Of a stretch of 25,897 bases of DNA, positions 1 through 7,524 are shown one piece after another. Made by a program: the position numbers and the translations under genes. The DNA comes from CAZHWT01 sp964536215. Its GTDB lineage: Bacteria > Patescibacteriota > CAZHWT01. The notes beneath the pieces are model-generated. The model was not told the origin of the DNA. It ran no database searches and saw only the letters and a list, made by a program, of their open reading frames with translations. The stretch spans positions 1 to 25,897 of the forward strand of contig CAZHWT010000018.1 in the NCBI GenBank assembly GCA_964536215.1, read 5' to 3'. Positions within the stretch are counted from its first letter, which is position 1. Each line of letters begins with the position of its first letter.

Positions 1-20
1 TATAATAAAATGATAATAAA

Positions 21-45
21 AAGGGAGGCTGATTAGGCCTCCCTT
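21..45 (-). terminator. Rho-independent terminator of the surface-protein operon
   Basis: On the minus strand a perfect 9-bp stem (AAGGGAGGC / GCCTCCCTT) with a 7-nt loop is followed by a T-rich stretch running to the window edge. It lies about 20 nt past the stop of the 499-aa gene and should end that transcript. Confidence 0.9.
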
Positions 46-65
46 CTCTCCTTTCTATTGTCTCT

Positions 66-1565
66 TTAACCCGGCGGCAATTCGCCTTCGGTATCCGATG
101 GAACGATGGGGTCGTCGGGATTGCGGTTCCCAGCATCGCACTCTGGGCAACCGTCGGAATCATCAATAGAAGACTCTGTTTGCGAGTCTTCTGTGTACTC
201 CTCCTCGTAGCCAGTATTTTGGTCTGGCTGAATGACTGGCTGGGCTTCGCTTTCACTTGTGTCAGGCTCGGCCGCCTTTTGAGTTGGCTGAATTGGTTGA
301 ATAGCTACTGGAGCTATATCATATCTCCAGACAAGTCGGCCGTCCCACTGACTGACAAAGATTGGGTTGCTTGGTCGAGATTCAACCGAGCAGAACCAGC
401 CCGAGCCTAGGTCAGCTTGTGGCGCAATGGCATAGGTACCCAAACCAACATTAAAGCCAGTATTGGGGTTCCAGACTCGATAGTAGCCATAGTAGCCATT
501 CGAATCGGTGACAAATGATTCAATTGACTGGCAGTCAATTGAATCATGCGGCTGAACTTTGCCGGAGGTCTTGACCTGCATGATGGCGCATTGTGTGGAT
601 TGGCAGCCATCGGTCCAGACTGCGTCATGCCCAGCTACGCGCGTGGCGTCGTTGGAAATGGAGAGTCTAAACCATCCATCGTCGGTTGCAACTGGTTGGC
701 CACCTGGATCCAGAGGGACCAGAGTGTTGTCGTTGAGTTGCAGAGCGAAGATAGCAGGCAAGAGGTTAACCGACTCGCCATTGGGTATGACCCGAACGTT
801 AGCGAATGGGCTGATATCTGGTGCCTCGGCCAAGGTCAATGAGACATGACCATCCTGATCTGGATAGAGATAGATGGGCTCGTCGGTGGAGTTGAGCCCC
901 ACGACAAGCATTACCTGTCCCGTCATTACAGACTGATCAATGTCGACGTTTTTTACTCGCCAGCCTAGGTGAAGGCCGAGAGGTTTCTCGGTTGGTTCAG
1001 CAGTAGGTTCTGGCGTTTGCGTGGCTGTGGCGGTTGCCGTGGCCGTTGGCTGAGGCGTTTGCGTAGCTCTCCGCTGTGGCGTTGACGTTACCGTTGGCAA
1101 CACTACTTTGGTGCTGGTGGCCGTAGCGGTTGGCTGCGGCGTCTTGGTTGGAGGTACCACAGTTGCCGTTGGCGGTACTTCCGTAGCCGTCGCGGTGGCA
1201 GTTGCCTCTTGAGTAGGAGTCTGCGTCGGCTCAACCGTAGCCGTGGGTGGCATACTTGTGGCTGTGACAACGACTCGTGTTGACTCAGATTGAGCCACTT
1301 GGGTCTGCAGTGCGTATTGTGTTGCCTGCAGGCTGATGATAGTGGCCTGGGAATCTACAACGGCAGCGAGGGTAGAAGATTCTGCTGCTTCGAGCGTTGG
1401 GCTAGACAACAATAAGGCTGCTTGGGTTGGGGATGATGGAGCCTGGTTGCCGTCACTCCCTCCAGTTAGCCAAGGAAAGCTAATCAGGATTATGAGGGAG
1501 CAGACCAAGGCAAACAAGATCATATAGACCCAAATTTTCTTGATCACTTCCCATATAGTCTTCAT
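66..1565 (-). CDS. Membrane-anchored surface protein with Thr/Pro-rich stalk
   Basis: The 499-residue product has an N-terminal membrane anchor (residues 11-33, no obvious cleavage site), then a short Ala/Gln/Ser helix (about 48-95). A stalk rich in PTAT/PTQTP repeats follows (about 103-195), then an unrecognised globular domain (about 195-420) with several Cys, and an acidic tail. The tail carries CPEC followed by a VPSD..EL motif that resembles one in the 862-aa protein of this cluster. The expected topology is N-in with the C-terminal domain outside. Start ATG has AAAGG about 8 nt upstream. It lies 17 nt after the 176-aa gene, so the two are probably cotranscribed. I do not recognise the C-terminal domain; adhesion or host contact is only a guess from the stalk-like architecture. 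Confidence 0.85.
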   Translation of the reverse strand: MKTIWEVIKKIWVYMILFALVCSLIILISFPWLTGGSDGNQAPSSPTQAALLLSSPTLEAAESSTLAAVVDSQATIISLQATQYALQTQVAQSESTRVVVTATSMPPTATVEPTQTPTQEATATATATEVPPTATVVPPTKTPQPTATATSTKVVLPTVTSTPQRRATQTPQPTATATATATQTPEPTAEPTEKPLGLHLGWRVKNVDIDQSVMTGQVMLVVGLNSTDEPIYLYPDQDGHVSLTLAEAPDISPFANVRVIPNGESVNLLPAIFALQLNDNTLVPLDPGGQPVATDDGWFRLSISNDATRVAGHDAVWTDGCQSTQCAIMQVKTSGKVQPHDSIDCQSIESFVTDSNGYYGYYRVWNPNTGFNVGLGTYAIAPQADLGSGWFCSVESRPSNPIFVSQWDGRLVWRYDIAPVAIQPIQPTQKAAEPDTSESEAQPVIQPDQNTGYEEEYTEDSQTESSIDDSDGCPECDAGNRNPDDPIVPSDTEGELPPG

Positions 1566-1582
1566 TGCTATACCTTTCTGTC

Positions 1583-2113
1583 TTACGGGTGAAGAGCTTT
1601 GGTTGCGCGCAGCAAGCCACCCAGAACGGAGTTAATCACTAGTGCTGCGCCAGCAAGACAAATTGCCTGGGTAGTATTTCCGCCGGCAAGCTTTACGATT
1701 ATCCAGAGCAGGGCGGCAAAGCCGGCCACTGACACAATAACCGCTAAGCCGATGCCTTTGGGTTCGGGTGAGTCATTCACTTCCTCGTCATCCTCAACTT
1801 CTACGAAATGAGCGTCGATTGGCTCTTCGGTTTCGCCTGTCATATCCAACTCCTTTTCGTCTGGTGGATTGAACGTGCCGTCAAGAATAGCCAAGACTTG
1901 TGGTTCAAGCCAGTCTACCCTGGCGGATACTTCTGGATAGTCCGAGAAGAGCTTTTTGACTTGCTCCTGACTAAGAAAATGACTTCCACTCCAGATACGT
2001 CGAGCCGATCTAGCGTTAAAGTAGACGTCTTCGTAATCTGAATTAAACCCTTCGTCGAAGAGATGGATTTGCCAGGCGTTCCCTCGACGAATCCTTACCC
2101 ACGATGTGTTCAT
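1583..2113 (-). CDS. Hypothetical protein with two C-terminal membrane helices
   Basis: The 176-residue product has a soluble N-terminal half with a tryptophan/arginine-rich start and an acidic linker (about 86-115, many E and D). Two membrane helices follow (about 121-142 and 147-168), then a short basic tail. No family is recognised. It directly precedes the 499-aa surface-protein gene with 17 nt between them, which suggests an operon; it could be an assembly or accessory protein for that surface protein, but this is inference from position. Upstream of the ATG there is only a weak AAAGGCAGG ribosome-binding site. Confidence 0.75.
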   Translation of the reverse strand: MNTSWVRIRRGNAWQIHLFDEGFNSDYEDVYFNARSARRIWSGSHFLSQEQVKKLFSDYPEVSARVDWLEPQVLAILDGTFNPPDEKELDMTGETEEPIDAHFVEVEDDEEVNDSPEPKGIGLAVIVSVAGFAALLWIIVKLAGGNTTQAICLAGAALVINSVLGGLLRATKALHP

Positions 2114-2349
2114 ACCAGCCTGCCTTTCTTAGAGGCGGATACGTGAGCCGAATTGCTCTTGTTTGTCTGCCTCATCAGCAGAGATTGGTGATGGAATAGT
2201 ATTTCCTCCATCAATCGGGGTCCCAATGCTGCGACTGAGGCCGGAATTGATGGAGGAACAATATGCCCATCTAGTGTGTAGGTGTTTTGTTTTGTTAATG
2301 AGCAAGAGACGTATGTTTTTAAACGAGGCAGACGGTTGAGTTTATACAA
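2110..2349 (-). CDS. Doubtful 79-aa ORF with TTG start
   Basis: A 79-codon frame begins with TTG behind a GGAGG (2354-2358, spacing 4 nt), and its TGA overlaps the ATG of the 176-aa gene (ATGA). That arrangement is typical of translational coupling. Against it, the protein has no recognisable domain or regular composition, and the frame runs across a 13-bp perfect inverted repeat (2203-2258) more typical of an untranslated leader. It may be the 5' leader of the operon rather than a gene. Confidence 0.25.
   Translation of the reverse strand: MYKLNRLPRLKTYVSCSLTKQNTYTLDGHIVPPSIPASVAALGPRLMEEILFHHQSLLMRQTNKSNSAHVSASKKGRLV
2203..2258. repeat. Inverted repeat in the operon leader
   Basis: TTCCTCCATCAAT (2203-2215) and ATTGATGGAGGAA (2246-2258) are perfect 13-bp inverted arms around a 30-nt loop; weaker pairing (GATGG / CCATC) continues outward to about 2190 and 2271. 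It lies 5' of the 176-aa gene on the minus strand. One arm contains a GGAGG-like sequence that pairing would hide. It may be an attenuator or a leader RNA structure. Confidence 0.7.
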
Positions 2350-2363
2350 AAGGCCTCCAAACC

Positions 2364-2391
2364 ATTAAAGGAGCCTGGTGGCTCCTTTAAT
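2364..2391 (-). terminator. Terminator hairpin after the LPxTG gene
   Basis: A perfect 12-bp stem (ATTAAAGGAGCC / GGCTCCTTTAAT) with a TGGT loop lies 19 nt past the stop of the LPATG-protein gene. The T-run is within the stem rather than after it, so its efficiency is uncertain. Confidence 0.75.
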
Positions 2392-2409
2392 GTGAATGGA
2401 TTAGCTGTG

Positions 2410-3228
2410 TTAGCGAGCTAACCAGTACTTGCGGCCGACAAGGCCAGCTGTGGTACTAGCTAAGGCTACTACTACAGCCATACCAGGACCGGTGGCCGGC
2501 AACTCCGTTGGGGGAGTTGGGGTTGGGGTCGAGCCAATTACTTCACCACACTTGTCGTCAGCCTTGTGTTCTTTAGAAGAACAGTCTGGAGTCGGAGTAG
2601 GTGTTGGAGTCGCAGTTGGGGTAGGAGTAGGAGTTGGAGTGGCAGTTGGCGTTGGGGTTGGGGTTGGCACTACGGTAGTAGTGCGAACTGCACAACGGAA
2701 CCAGTCCCAGTCACCTTCCTGCTTCTGTCGAGTACAATCCTCGGCAGTATTACACTGGGTGAAAAAACCAATGTTCTCCAAAACCTGACCATTTGTTACA
2801 TCGTTAGTTACCTTTACTTTGTAGGTAAGGGTAATAGAAGACCCAGGCAGCAAGCTGCCAGCGTTAAATGGGTTGTCTTGTTCAAGCCAAGAGTCACGAA
2901 TGACTACGGCGTCAAGAGCGCCCTTCTTAACAACAGTAGAGCCCTTAATGTAAGCTACGCCTTCTGGTGGAAGACTGTCTGACAGAAGAACTTCTGAGAT
3001 AGTGCTTTTACCAGTGTTAGTATACACCAACGTGTAGGTAAGAGTGTCACCGCGCTCAGCAGTGGACTTATCTACGGTTTTGTAAGCACAGTGACTAAAG
3101 TCGTTTTGACCTTGGTGGCACTGAACGTCTTTGGTAGTAGCTTGAGCTGGAGTAGCAGTAGCTAAACCAATGGAGGTTAGCGCAGCTACAGCAGCTATAG
3201 AAAGAGTTAATTTGGTAAGTTTTTGCAT
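2410..3228 (-). CDS. LPxTG sortase-anchored surface protein with DUF11-like domain
   Basis: The 272-residue precursor has a signal peptide (1 to about 30, ending near PAQA), then a domain of about 100 residues resembling the DUF11/conserved-repeat family of wall proteins (GDTLTYTLVYTNTG at its start). A Thr/Pro stalk of PTPTPTAT units (about 185-215) follows, and the C-terminus carries LPATG at about 243-247, a hydrophobic helix and a basic tail. That is a complete sortase sorting signal, so the protein should be linked to the cell wall; no sortase gene is in this window. A GTG at 3238-3240 would extend it by four codons but overlaps the GGGAGGTG ribosome-binding site. The ATG at 3226-3228 lies 9 nt after that site and is preferred. 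It has its own consensus promoter (3366-3395). Confidence 0.93.
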   Translation of the reverse strand: MQKLTKLTLSIAAVAALTSIGLATATPAQATTKDVQCHQGQNDFSHCAYKTVDKSTAERGDTLTYTLVYTNTGKSTISEVLLSDSLPPEGVAYIKGSTVVKKGALDAVVIRDSWLEQDNPFNAGSLLPGSSITLTYKVKVTNDVTNGQVLENIGFFTQCNTAEDCTRQKQEGDWDWFRCAVRTTTVVPTPTPTPTATPTPTPTPTATPTPTPTPDCSSKEHKADDKCGEVIGSTPTPTPPTELPATGPGMAVVVALASTTAGLVGRKYWLAR

Positions 3229-3247
3229 GATTTTATTCACCTCCCTT

Positions 3248-3261
3248 GTCTGCCTTGGCAG
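3248..3261. repeat. Small hairpin just upstream of the LPxTG-gene ribosome-binding site
   Basis: TCTGCC-TT-GGCAGA forms a 6-bp stem in the untranslated leader, a few nucleotides 5' of the GGGAGGTG site. It could tune translation initiation. Confidence 0.4.
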
Positions 3262-3365
3262 AAAAATATCGTTGTTTATATATTCATTACACGAGTAAAC
3301 ATAGAATCCTATCGGTTTGTATGCTTGCTTGTTTAATGAGCTGTTTTCCTTTTCCTATCTTAGGA

Positions 3366-3395
3366 ATTATACCTTATGCTATAGGCTTTTGTCAA
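3366..3395 (-). promoter_or_regulatory. Consensus sigma-70-type promoter of the LPxTG gene
   Basis: TTGACA (3390-3395) and TATAAT (3366-3371), read on the minus strand, are separated by 18 nt; both hexamers match the consensus exactly. The expected start of transcription near 3359 leaves a leader of about 130 nt before the ATG. This is the strongest promoter seen in the window. Confidence 0.88.
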
Positions 3396-3424
3396 CTTGC
3401 TGTAGCTAAAAAATGTGGGCGTCA

Positions 3425-3446
3425 CCCCGGTCAAAATAGACCGGGG
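3425..3446. terminator. GC-rich hairpin after the 862-aa gene
   Basis: CCCCGGTC / GACCGGGG form an 8-bp stem with a 6-nt loop, about 30 nt past the stop of the large surface gene. No T-tract follows on either strand, so this is a probable transcript end or processing structure rather than a classical terminator. Confidence 0.5.
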
Positions 3447-3474
3447 CAACTGCCTCTCTCGATGCTTTCTCCTC

Positions 3475-6063
3475 CTATTTAGTGTTTCGACGCTTTCGCG
3501 TCAAAAGCGAGGTGCTATCAGCGATGGCCTTTTGCGAGGCCATGCTGTCGGCTTTATTTGCTCCCCTGTAGGCCCAATGAGCCAAAATCAAGAAGAGCAA
3601 TAAGAGCGACGTCCCGCCCAGAATAGTTGGGCTGAGCAGGTCGCCATTGCCGGCATTGTCTGCAGGCGGATCGACTGGCTCGCTGCCAGTGTCGGCGGAA
3701 GCGTCTCCACTACCATCAACACCTTCAGCCGAAGTGTTGTCGGTCTGAATGACTTCAGATCCGTCGTCACCCCCGCCAGCTGGCGCGGTATCGATCACTT
3801 CTCCCCCATTCCCACCGTCAGACATAACGTCGTTGTTGGCGGACTGATTGGTGTCATTTCCGCCTTCGACGATAGGATCTTCGGCAATTCCATTGTCGAC
3901 TGAGTCGACTGGAGCACCTACGCCCTCATCATTGCTGTCATTAAAGATGTTTTCTTGGTTCTCGACGGAGCCATCACTGTCACCATCTGAGCTACCGAGA
4001 TCAACATCCCCAGCGTTGCTGGTGTCGTCATTTTCGGCTACACCACTACCGTCCTCATAATCGCTGACATTGCCACTGTCTCCAGTGTCGCCAGGATTGT
4101 TGAGGTCCAGTTCAACAGCTGCCTGCTCATCCGACGCCGAATCTTCAGGAATTTCTACTTGATCAACCCCCTCATTGAGGGATTGCTCGACAGTATCATC
4201 CTGTTCAATCAATCCTTGCTCTCCTGATGACTCTGGGGCTTCCTCCAGGTCCTCACCTGGATTTTCGCCCAGAGTGTTTCCAGAATCAGCAATGTCTGTT
4301 GAGCCATCTTCGGATGATTGCTCGGGATTGATGATGCCTTCAGTGGTGTTGCCACCGTCTGATTGATCATCTTCTTCCGTATCAACCACCTCTTGACTCT
4401 GACCAGCCTCGGGCTGGCCGGACTCTGGAACGGAGTTGGTTTGATCGATACCTGAGGCGGGATCGATGATGAGACTCTGAGAGCCTTCGGTATTATCCGA
4501 TGATTCCTGAGTGTCGCCAGCAGGACCTTCGTCGACCTGCTCGTCATTGACCTGGCCAACCTCGTCTTCCGTATTAGCAATCTCCTCATCTGTTTGCTGG
4601 TTCAGCACAGTAAGGAGTTTGCCGGGGATGCCCGCAGACTCGTCGCCAAGTTCTGGCTGGGAGTCTGCTGGGACAGTCGGATTGGCCGGGTCCCGAGTTT
4701 CAGGCTCACAGTACTCCCATTTCGGACAATCGTCCGGAACGGTCGTAGCTGTCGGTTGAGGCGTCTCGGTAGGAGGAACCTCGGTGGCCGTGGGCGGCAC
4801 TTCCGTGGCTGTTGGCGGAACCTGAGTCGCTGTCGGCGGCACCTGAGTTGAGGTAGCAGTCGGCTGCGGCGTGCTGGTCGATTCCGGCGGCAGCTCCGGC
4901 GTGGTAGTCGGATTGACCACTGGCGTGGTTTCCGGCGTTCGCGTCGGTTCGCACCACTTCTCTGGAGGACAAATCTCCTCGGTTGGAGTGCTGGTCGGCG
5001 GTACTTCGGTCGCTGTCGCCGTGGGCTGAGGCGTCTCTGTAGGAGGAACCTCGGTGGCCGTGGGCGGCACCGTGACCGTTGCAGTCGGCGGAACTTCCGT
5101 CACCGTTGGCTGAGGTGTCTCGGTTGGAGGCACCTGGGTGGCTGTCGCTGTTGGTGTTACTGTTGGCAACGGTGTCTCTGTCGGAGGCACAGTTGTTGCA
5201 GTTGGCACAATTGGCGTTTCCGTCGGTTGTTCCGGCGGAGGTGGAGGTTTTGGCAGTGAAGGTACGGTTGTAACTACATTGCCGCACTTTTGTTGAATAC
5301 CGAGGGTCTCCAACTTCTCACCATTTGGCCCAACTAGACTTGCCCCATTGATAGCGTGACAATCATATGTCGCCTCTTCTGAGACAGGTCCGGCAGGAGC
5401 CAGTACGATGGCATTGCCGTCGCGGTAAGCCACGCTGGCCCACTCATAGCTGTAGAATGGCTGAAATATGCACTCTACATCATTGGGGTTCCCAGTGTCG
5501 ACAAAGCCATTCGCTACTGCGAATTCCTCTGCCTTCTGAGTACTGTCGATAGCGGCCCCCCATTCGTTGTCTGGATCATTGGGGTCCACGATGACATACG
5601 ACGAAGTGCCTTCTCCTGGCGCTTGGGCCGTGCCCATAGCCTTGAGAGTAAGATACCCTTGCTCTTCATCTGGCAACGGATTGCCTTCGCGATCGAGCAG
5701 AATTGTATCATTGTCGGTCGCAATTGCTTCAACGATGTTGTTGAAGTAATCACCGCTTCCCGCGAATGGAGTTAGGAAATACCGACCTTCCGGGAGGTAC
5801 CCTATAATATGGCCATTGCTTTGCGCCCCGAATGTGTAAGCTGGGTGCGCAGGGGCGTTAGCCTCAATCTCCTCTGTTGTTCGCTGCTTCAAGAACTGGA
5901 TTCGTCCGTCCATCAGGACGTCGCCATCTTCATTCTTGATGACCTTGTCAAAATTAATATCAGGCGCGGTTACCTGGGCCGCTGAAACTGGCATCGGAAT
6001 CGATACCAGGATCAGTAGAAGCGCCAGACCGATCAGCCTGATCATCGCTGGAAGATTCTTCAT
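3475..6063 (-). CDS. Large secreted surface protein: Thr/Pro stalk, acidic region, C-terminal membrane anchor
   Basis: The 862-residue product begins with a signal peptide (1 to about 29, ending VSAA). An unrecognised N-terminal domain follows (about 30-265). A long Thr/Pro stalk of PPTATEVPPTETPQPTA-type units (about 275-455) is interrupted and closed by CPPEKWCEP and CPKWEYCEP motifs. Next comes a highly acidic Asp/Glu/Gly/Ser/Asn region (about 470-810), a membrane helix (about 813-832) and a basic cytoplasmic tail. No LPxTG is present, so anchoring is by the C-terminal helix. Start ATG follows AAGGAG with good spacing. The gene is preceded by a leader of about 485 nt with strong hairpins. 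Its likely role is an exposed adhesin or stalk; the N-terminal domain may be the binding head, but no family is recognised. Confidence 0.88.
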   Translation of the reverse strand: MKNLPAMIRLIGLALLLILVSIPMPVSAAQVTAPDINFDKVIKNEDGDVLMDGRIQFLKQRTTEEIEANAPAHPAYTFGAQSNGHIIGYLPEGRYFLTPFAGSGDYFNNIVEAIATDNDTILLDREGNPLPDEEQGYLTLKAMGTAQAPGEGTSSYVIVDPNDPDNEWGAAIDSTQKAEEFAVANGFVDTGNPNDVECIFQPFYSYEWASVAYRDGNAIVLAPAGPVSEEATYDCHAINGASLVGPNGEKLETLGIQQKCGNVVTTVPSLPKPPPPPEQPTETPIVPTATTVPPTETPLPTVTPTATATQVPPTETPQPTVTEVPPTATVTVPPTATEVPPTETPQPTATATEVPPTSTPTEEICPPEKWCEPTRTPETTPVVNPTTTPELPPESTSTPQPTATSTQVPPTATQVPPTATEVPPTATEVPPTETPQPTATTVPDDCPKWEYCEPETRDPANPTVPADSQPELGDESAGIPGKLLTVLNQQTDEEIANTEDEVGQVNDEQVDEGPAGDTQESSDNTEGSQSLIIDPASGIDQTNSVPESGQPEAGQSQEVVDTEEDDQSDGGNTTEGIINPEQSSEDGSTDIADSGNTLGENPGEDLEEAPESSGEQGLIEQDDTVEQSLNEGVDQVEIPEDSASDEQAAVELDLNNPGDTGDSGNVSDYEDGSGVAENDDTSNAGDVDLGSSDGDSDGSVENQENIFNDSNDEGVGAPVDSVDNGIAEDPIVEGGNDTNQSANNDVMSDGGNGGEVIDTAPAGGGDDGSEVIQTDNTSAEGVDGSGDASADTGSEPVDPPADNAGNGDLLSPTILGGTSLLLLFLILAHWAYRGANKADSMASQKAIADSTSLLTRKRRNTK

Positions 6064-6556
6064 TTTCTACTCCTTGAGCCGAATGTCCGCTTTTTGCGGA
6101 CGCGAAAACGAAAACGTGTTTCACGCCGCACCCCTTAATGGAGGTCCGGCGCGAGCGTGAATGCTCACATAGAGCCTCCCTTCGGGAAAAGCGAACGGGA
6201 CGGTATCTTTCACCGCGTCTCAAGCCGAAATGGCGAGCCATGGTGCGAAAAGTGGGAATGAAGAAAATTTCCGGGATCAGCGACGAGTCACGTATAAGCG
6301 TGACCGGCGATCGACCAGAACGGTTAATTTTAATGGGAATGAGTTTTGCACTGTCAAGGTGCGAACTGGTTAAAAACCAGTGGGAAAATGAGTTTATTTA
6401 GTTAAAAACCAAATAGGGCCTTATTTTCCTTGCCAAGTGTTCAGTCTCGGGGTATTGGGTCCTCAACCAAACACTGGGCAAGACTAATAAGGCCTATAAC
6501 GTCTTGATCGCCATGTAATTACTCGGGGCGGAGTGCGTTTTTTGTTGTACTAGCTA
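6064..6556 (-). promoter_or_regulatory. Long structured 5' leader of the 862-aa gene
   Basis: Between the promoter at 6557-6585 and the ATG at 6063 there is no credible gene but many hairpins. They include the long one at 6417-6494, ACTGGTT / AACCAGT at 6365-6381, GTCACG / CGTGAC at 6287-6304, and GTCCGC / GCGGAC at 6085-6101. A second possible promoter lies inside (TTGACA at 6352-6357, AT-rich -10 near 6327-6334). I could not match it to a known riboswitch. Confidence 0.5.
6417..6494 (-). ncRNA. Long imperfect hairpin, candidate structured RNA
   Basis: Three paired blocks are nested symmetrically: GGCCTTAT (6417-6424) with ATAAGGCC (6487-6494), CTTGCC (6429-6434) with GGCAAG (6477-6482), and AGTGTT (6436-6441) with AACACT (6470-6475). 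They leave an apical loop of 28 nt. Transcription from the minus-strand promoter at 6557-6585 would make it the first domain of the leader, or a separate small RNA if it ends in the T-rich stretch around 6400. No known RNA family is recognised. Confidence 0.5.
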
Positions 6557-6585
6557 TTTATAACACCATTTCGCTTATTTGTCAA
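6557..6585 (-). promoter_or_regulatory. Promoter of the large surface gene leader
   Basis: On the minus strand TTGACA (6580-6585) and TATAAA (6557-6562) are 17 nt apart. The expected start near 6550 is just before the long hairpin. Confidence 0.8.
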
Positions 6586-6723
6586 CCCTATAATATTTTT
6601 GTTGGTGTCTTTGCTGTCTGCAGGAGAGGTTGACTGTTCTGTCGGTTTATTTTTTACTTTTCTTGATTGCGGTTATTAATTATATATCCATACGGTCGGG
6701 CGAGGCACGGGCAGGTAATGCGC

Positions 6724-7128
6724 CTACTTATTCTTTTGGCAAACGGGACAAATACCATACAGAACTAAATCGTGTCCGGTTAGCTTGTATGGCGTGGACC
6801 GAGAGAAGTAATCTTCTATATCTCCTACTGGTGGAATATCCAAGTTGTCCAGACGACGGCAAGATTGGCAAATGAGGTGGTAGTGAGGCTGCGTTTCTAG
6901 TTCAAAATAGGCTAAACCTTTGATTATCACTTTACTTATAAGATTGCTATCTGCCAATTTATCCAGGTTGCGATAAACGGTAGCGACACTGATACGCGGC
7001 AATGTTTTACTAACTTCTTTATAGACCTGCTCAGCCGTGCTGTGTTGTGTGGCTTTTTTAACGGCCTGGTAGACCGCTTGTTGTTGAGAAGTAATGCGGG
7101 TTGAGGAAGATTTGGGGATAACTGTCAT
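6724..7128 (-). CDS. Fur/PerR-family metal- or peroxide-responsive repressor
   Basis: The 134-residue product matches Fur-family regulators in length and layout. It has an N-terminal winged helix with the recognition segment ISVATVYRNLDKL (46-58), then a dimerisation domain with HYHLICQSC (82-90) and CPVC (127-130). The two CxxC pairs (C87/C90 and C127/C130) are the structural zinc site typical of PerR, Zur and many Fur proteins. Which metal or oxidant it senses cannot be read from the sequence. Promoter hexamers TTGATA (7158-7163) and TAGAGT (7135-7140) lie 17 nt apart. The -10 box is exactly 6 nt before the ATG, which suggests a leaderless mRNA, and no ribosome-binding site is seen. Confidence 0.93.
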   Translation of the reverse strand: MTVIPKSSSTRITSQQQAVYQAVKKATQHSTAEQVYKEVSKTLPRISVATVYRNLDKLADSNLISKVIIKGLAYFELETQPHYHLICQSCRRLDNLDIPPVGDIEDYFSRSTPYKLTGHDLVLYGICPVCQKNK

Positions 7129-7134
7129 ATTAAT

Positions 7135-7163
7135 ACTCTATGCTACTTAGTAACCATTATCAA
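7135..7163 (-). promoter_or_regulatory. Promoter of the Fur-like gene
   Basis: TTGATA, a 17-nt spacer and TAGAGT, then 6 nt to the ATG. The -35 box lies in TTATTGATAA, a weak inverted repeat that could serve for autoregulation. Confidence 0.55.
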
Positions 7164-7310
7164 TAACCTAATTATACACAAATTGCTCACTAAATACATA
7201 GATGTGTGGGGGTAACTCGACCGTTAATTACCACACCAGGCAAAAGGCTGGATGCGAGGATGATGGGGTAATAAATGAATACTTTAACGTTTCTACAATA
7301 TTCTTTATAT

Positions 7311-7334
7311 GTATATGTATACGTATACATATAC
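7311..7334. promoter_or_regulatory. 24-bp perfect palindrome containing ATACGTAT
   Basis: The two 12-nt halves are exact reverse complements about the centre 7322/7323, and the core ATACGTAT is at 7319-7326. The same core is found at the EXLDI and peptide-binding-protein promoters. It is a likely binding site for a dimeric or tetrameric DNA-binding protein, or a cruciform. Confidence 0.55.
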
Positions 7335-7460
7335 TTACTTAAGCAAGGTAGTTCATATGGGACTCTATGTATGCCTTTACGACCGGGCAACGTATACTTT
7401 GGAGCACTGCAAAAGCAACAGTGAGTGAAGTGTGGGTGGAGAGGCTGCAATACCACAGAC

Positions 7461-7492
7461 CACCGGCGCTACTTTTTCGGGTAACGCCGGTG
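7461..7492. terminator. GC-rich hairpin downstream of small stress gene
   Basis: CACCGGCG (7461-7468) and CGCCGGTG (7485-7492) are perfect 8-bp arms around a 16-nt loop, about 30 nt past the stop of the 82-aa gene. No T-tract follows on the minus strand. Confidence 0.45.
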
Positions 7493-7524
7493 AGACCAGA
7501 TGTGTAGCAGTTGTGGCGCGCTCG

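Larger units (their letters stand above)
7129..7524. other. Intergenic region between Fur-like gene and small stress gene
   Basis: It holds the Fur-gene promoter at one end, a 24-bp perfect palindrome (7311-7334) in the middle and a GC-rich inverted repeat (7461-7492) near the stop of the next gene. An 88-codon frame across it has no ribosome-binding site and a low-complexity sequence, and I do not call it. Confidence 0.6.

Noticed and set aside
2429..2982. Two plus-strand frames over the LPxTG gene
   Set aside because: They are Gly/Val or Arg/Ser/Trp repeats arising from the antisense of the Thr/Pro stalk.
4706..5287. 193-codon minus-strand frame in the stalk of the 862-aa gene
   Set aside because: It is an out-of-frame reading of the repeated Thr/Pro codons (Asn/Asp/Ser/Ala/His-rich), with no start context.
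5960..6241. 93-codon minus-strand frame overlapping the 862-aa start
   Set aside because: No ribosome-binding site, Arg/Ser-rich composition and out of frame with the clear signal-peptide gene.
6630..6875. 81-codon plus-strand frame with a hydrophobic N-terminus
   Set aside because: It overlaps the well-supported Fur-like gene on the other strand and has no promoter or ribosome-binding site.
7190..7456. 88-codon minus-strand frame
   Set aside because: It runs through the 24-bp palindrome (giving YTYTYTY), with no ribosome-binding site.
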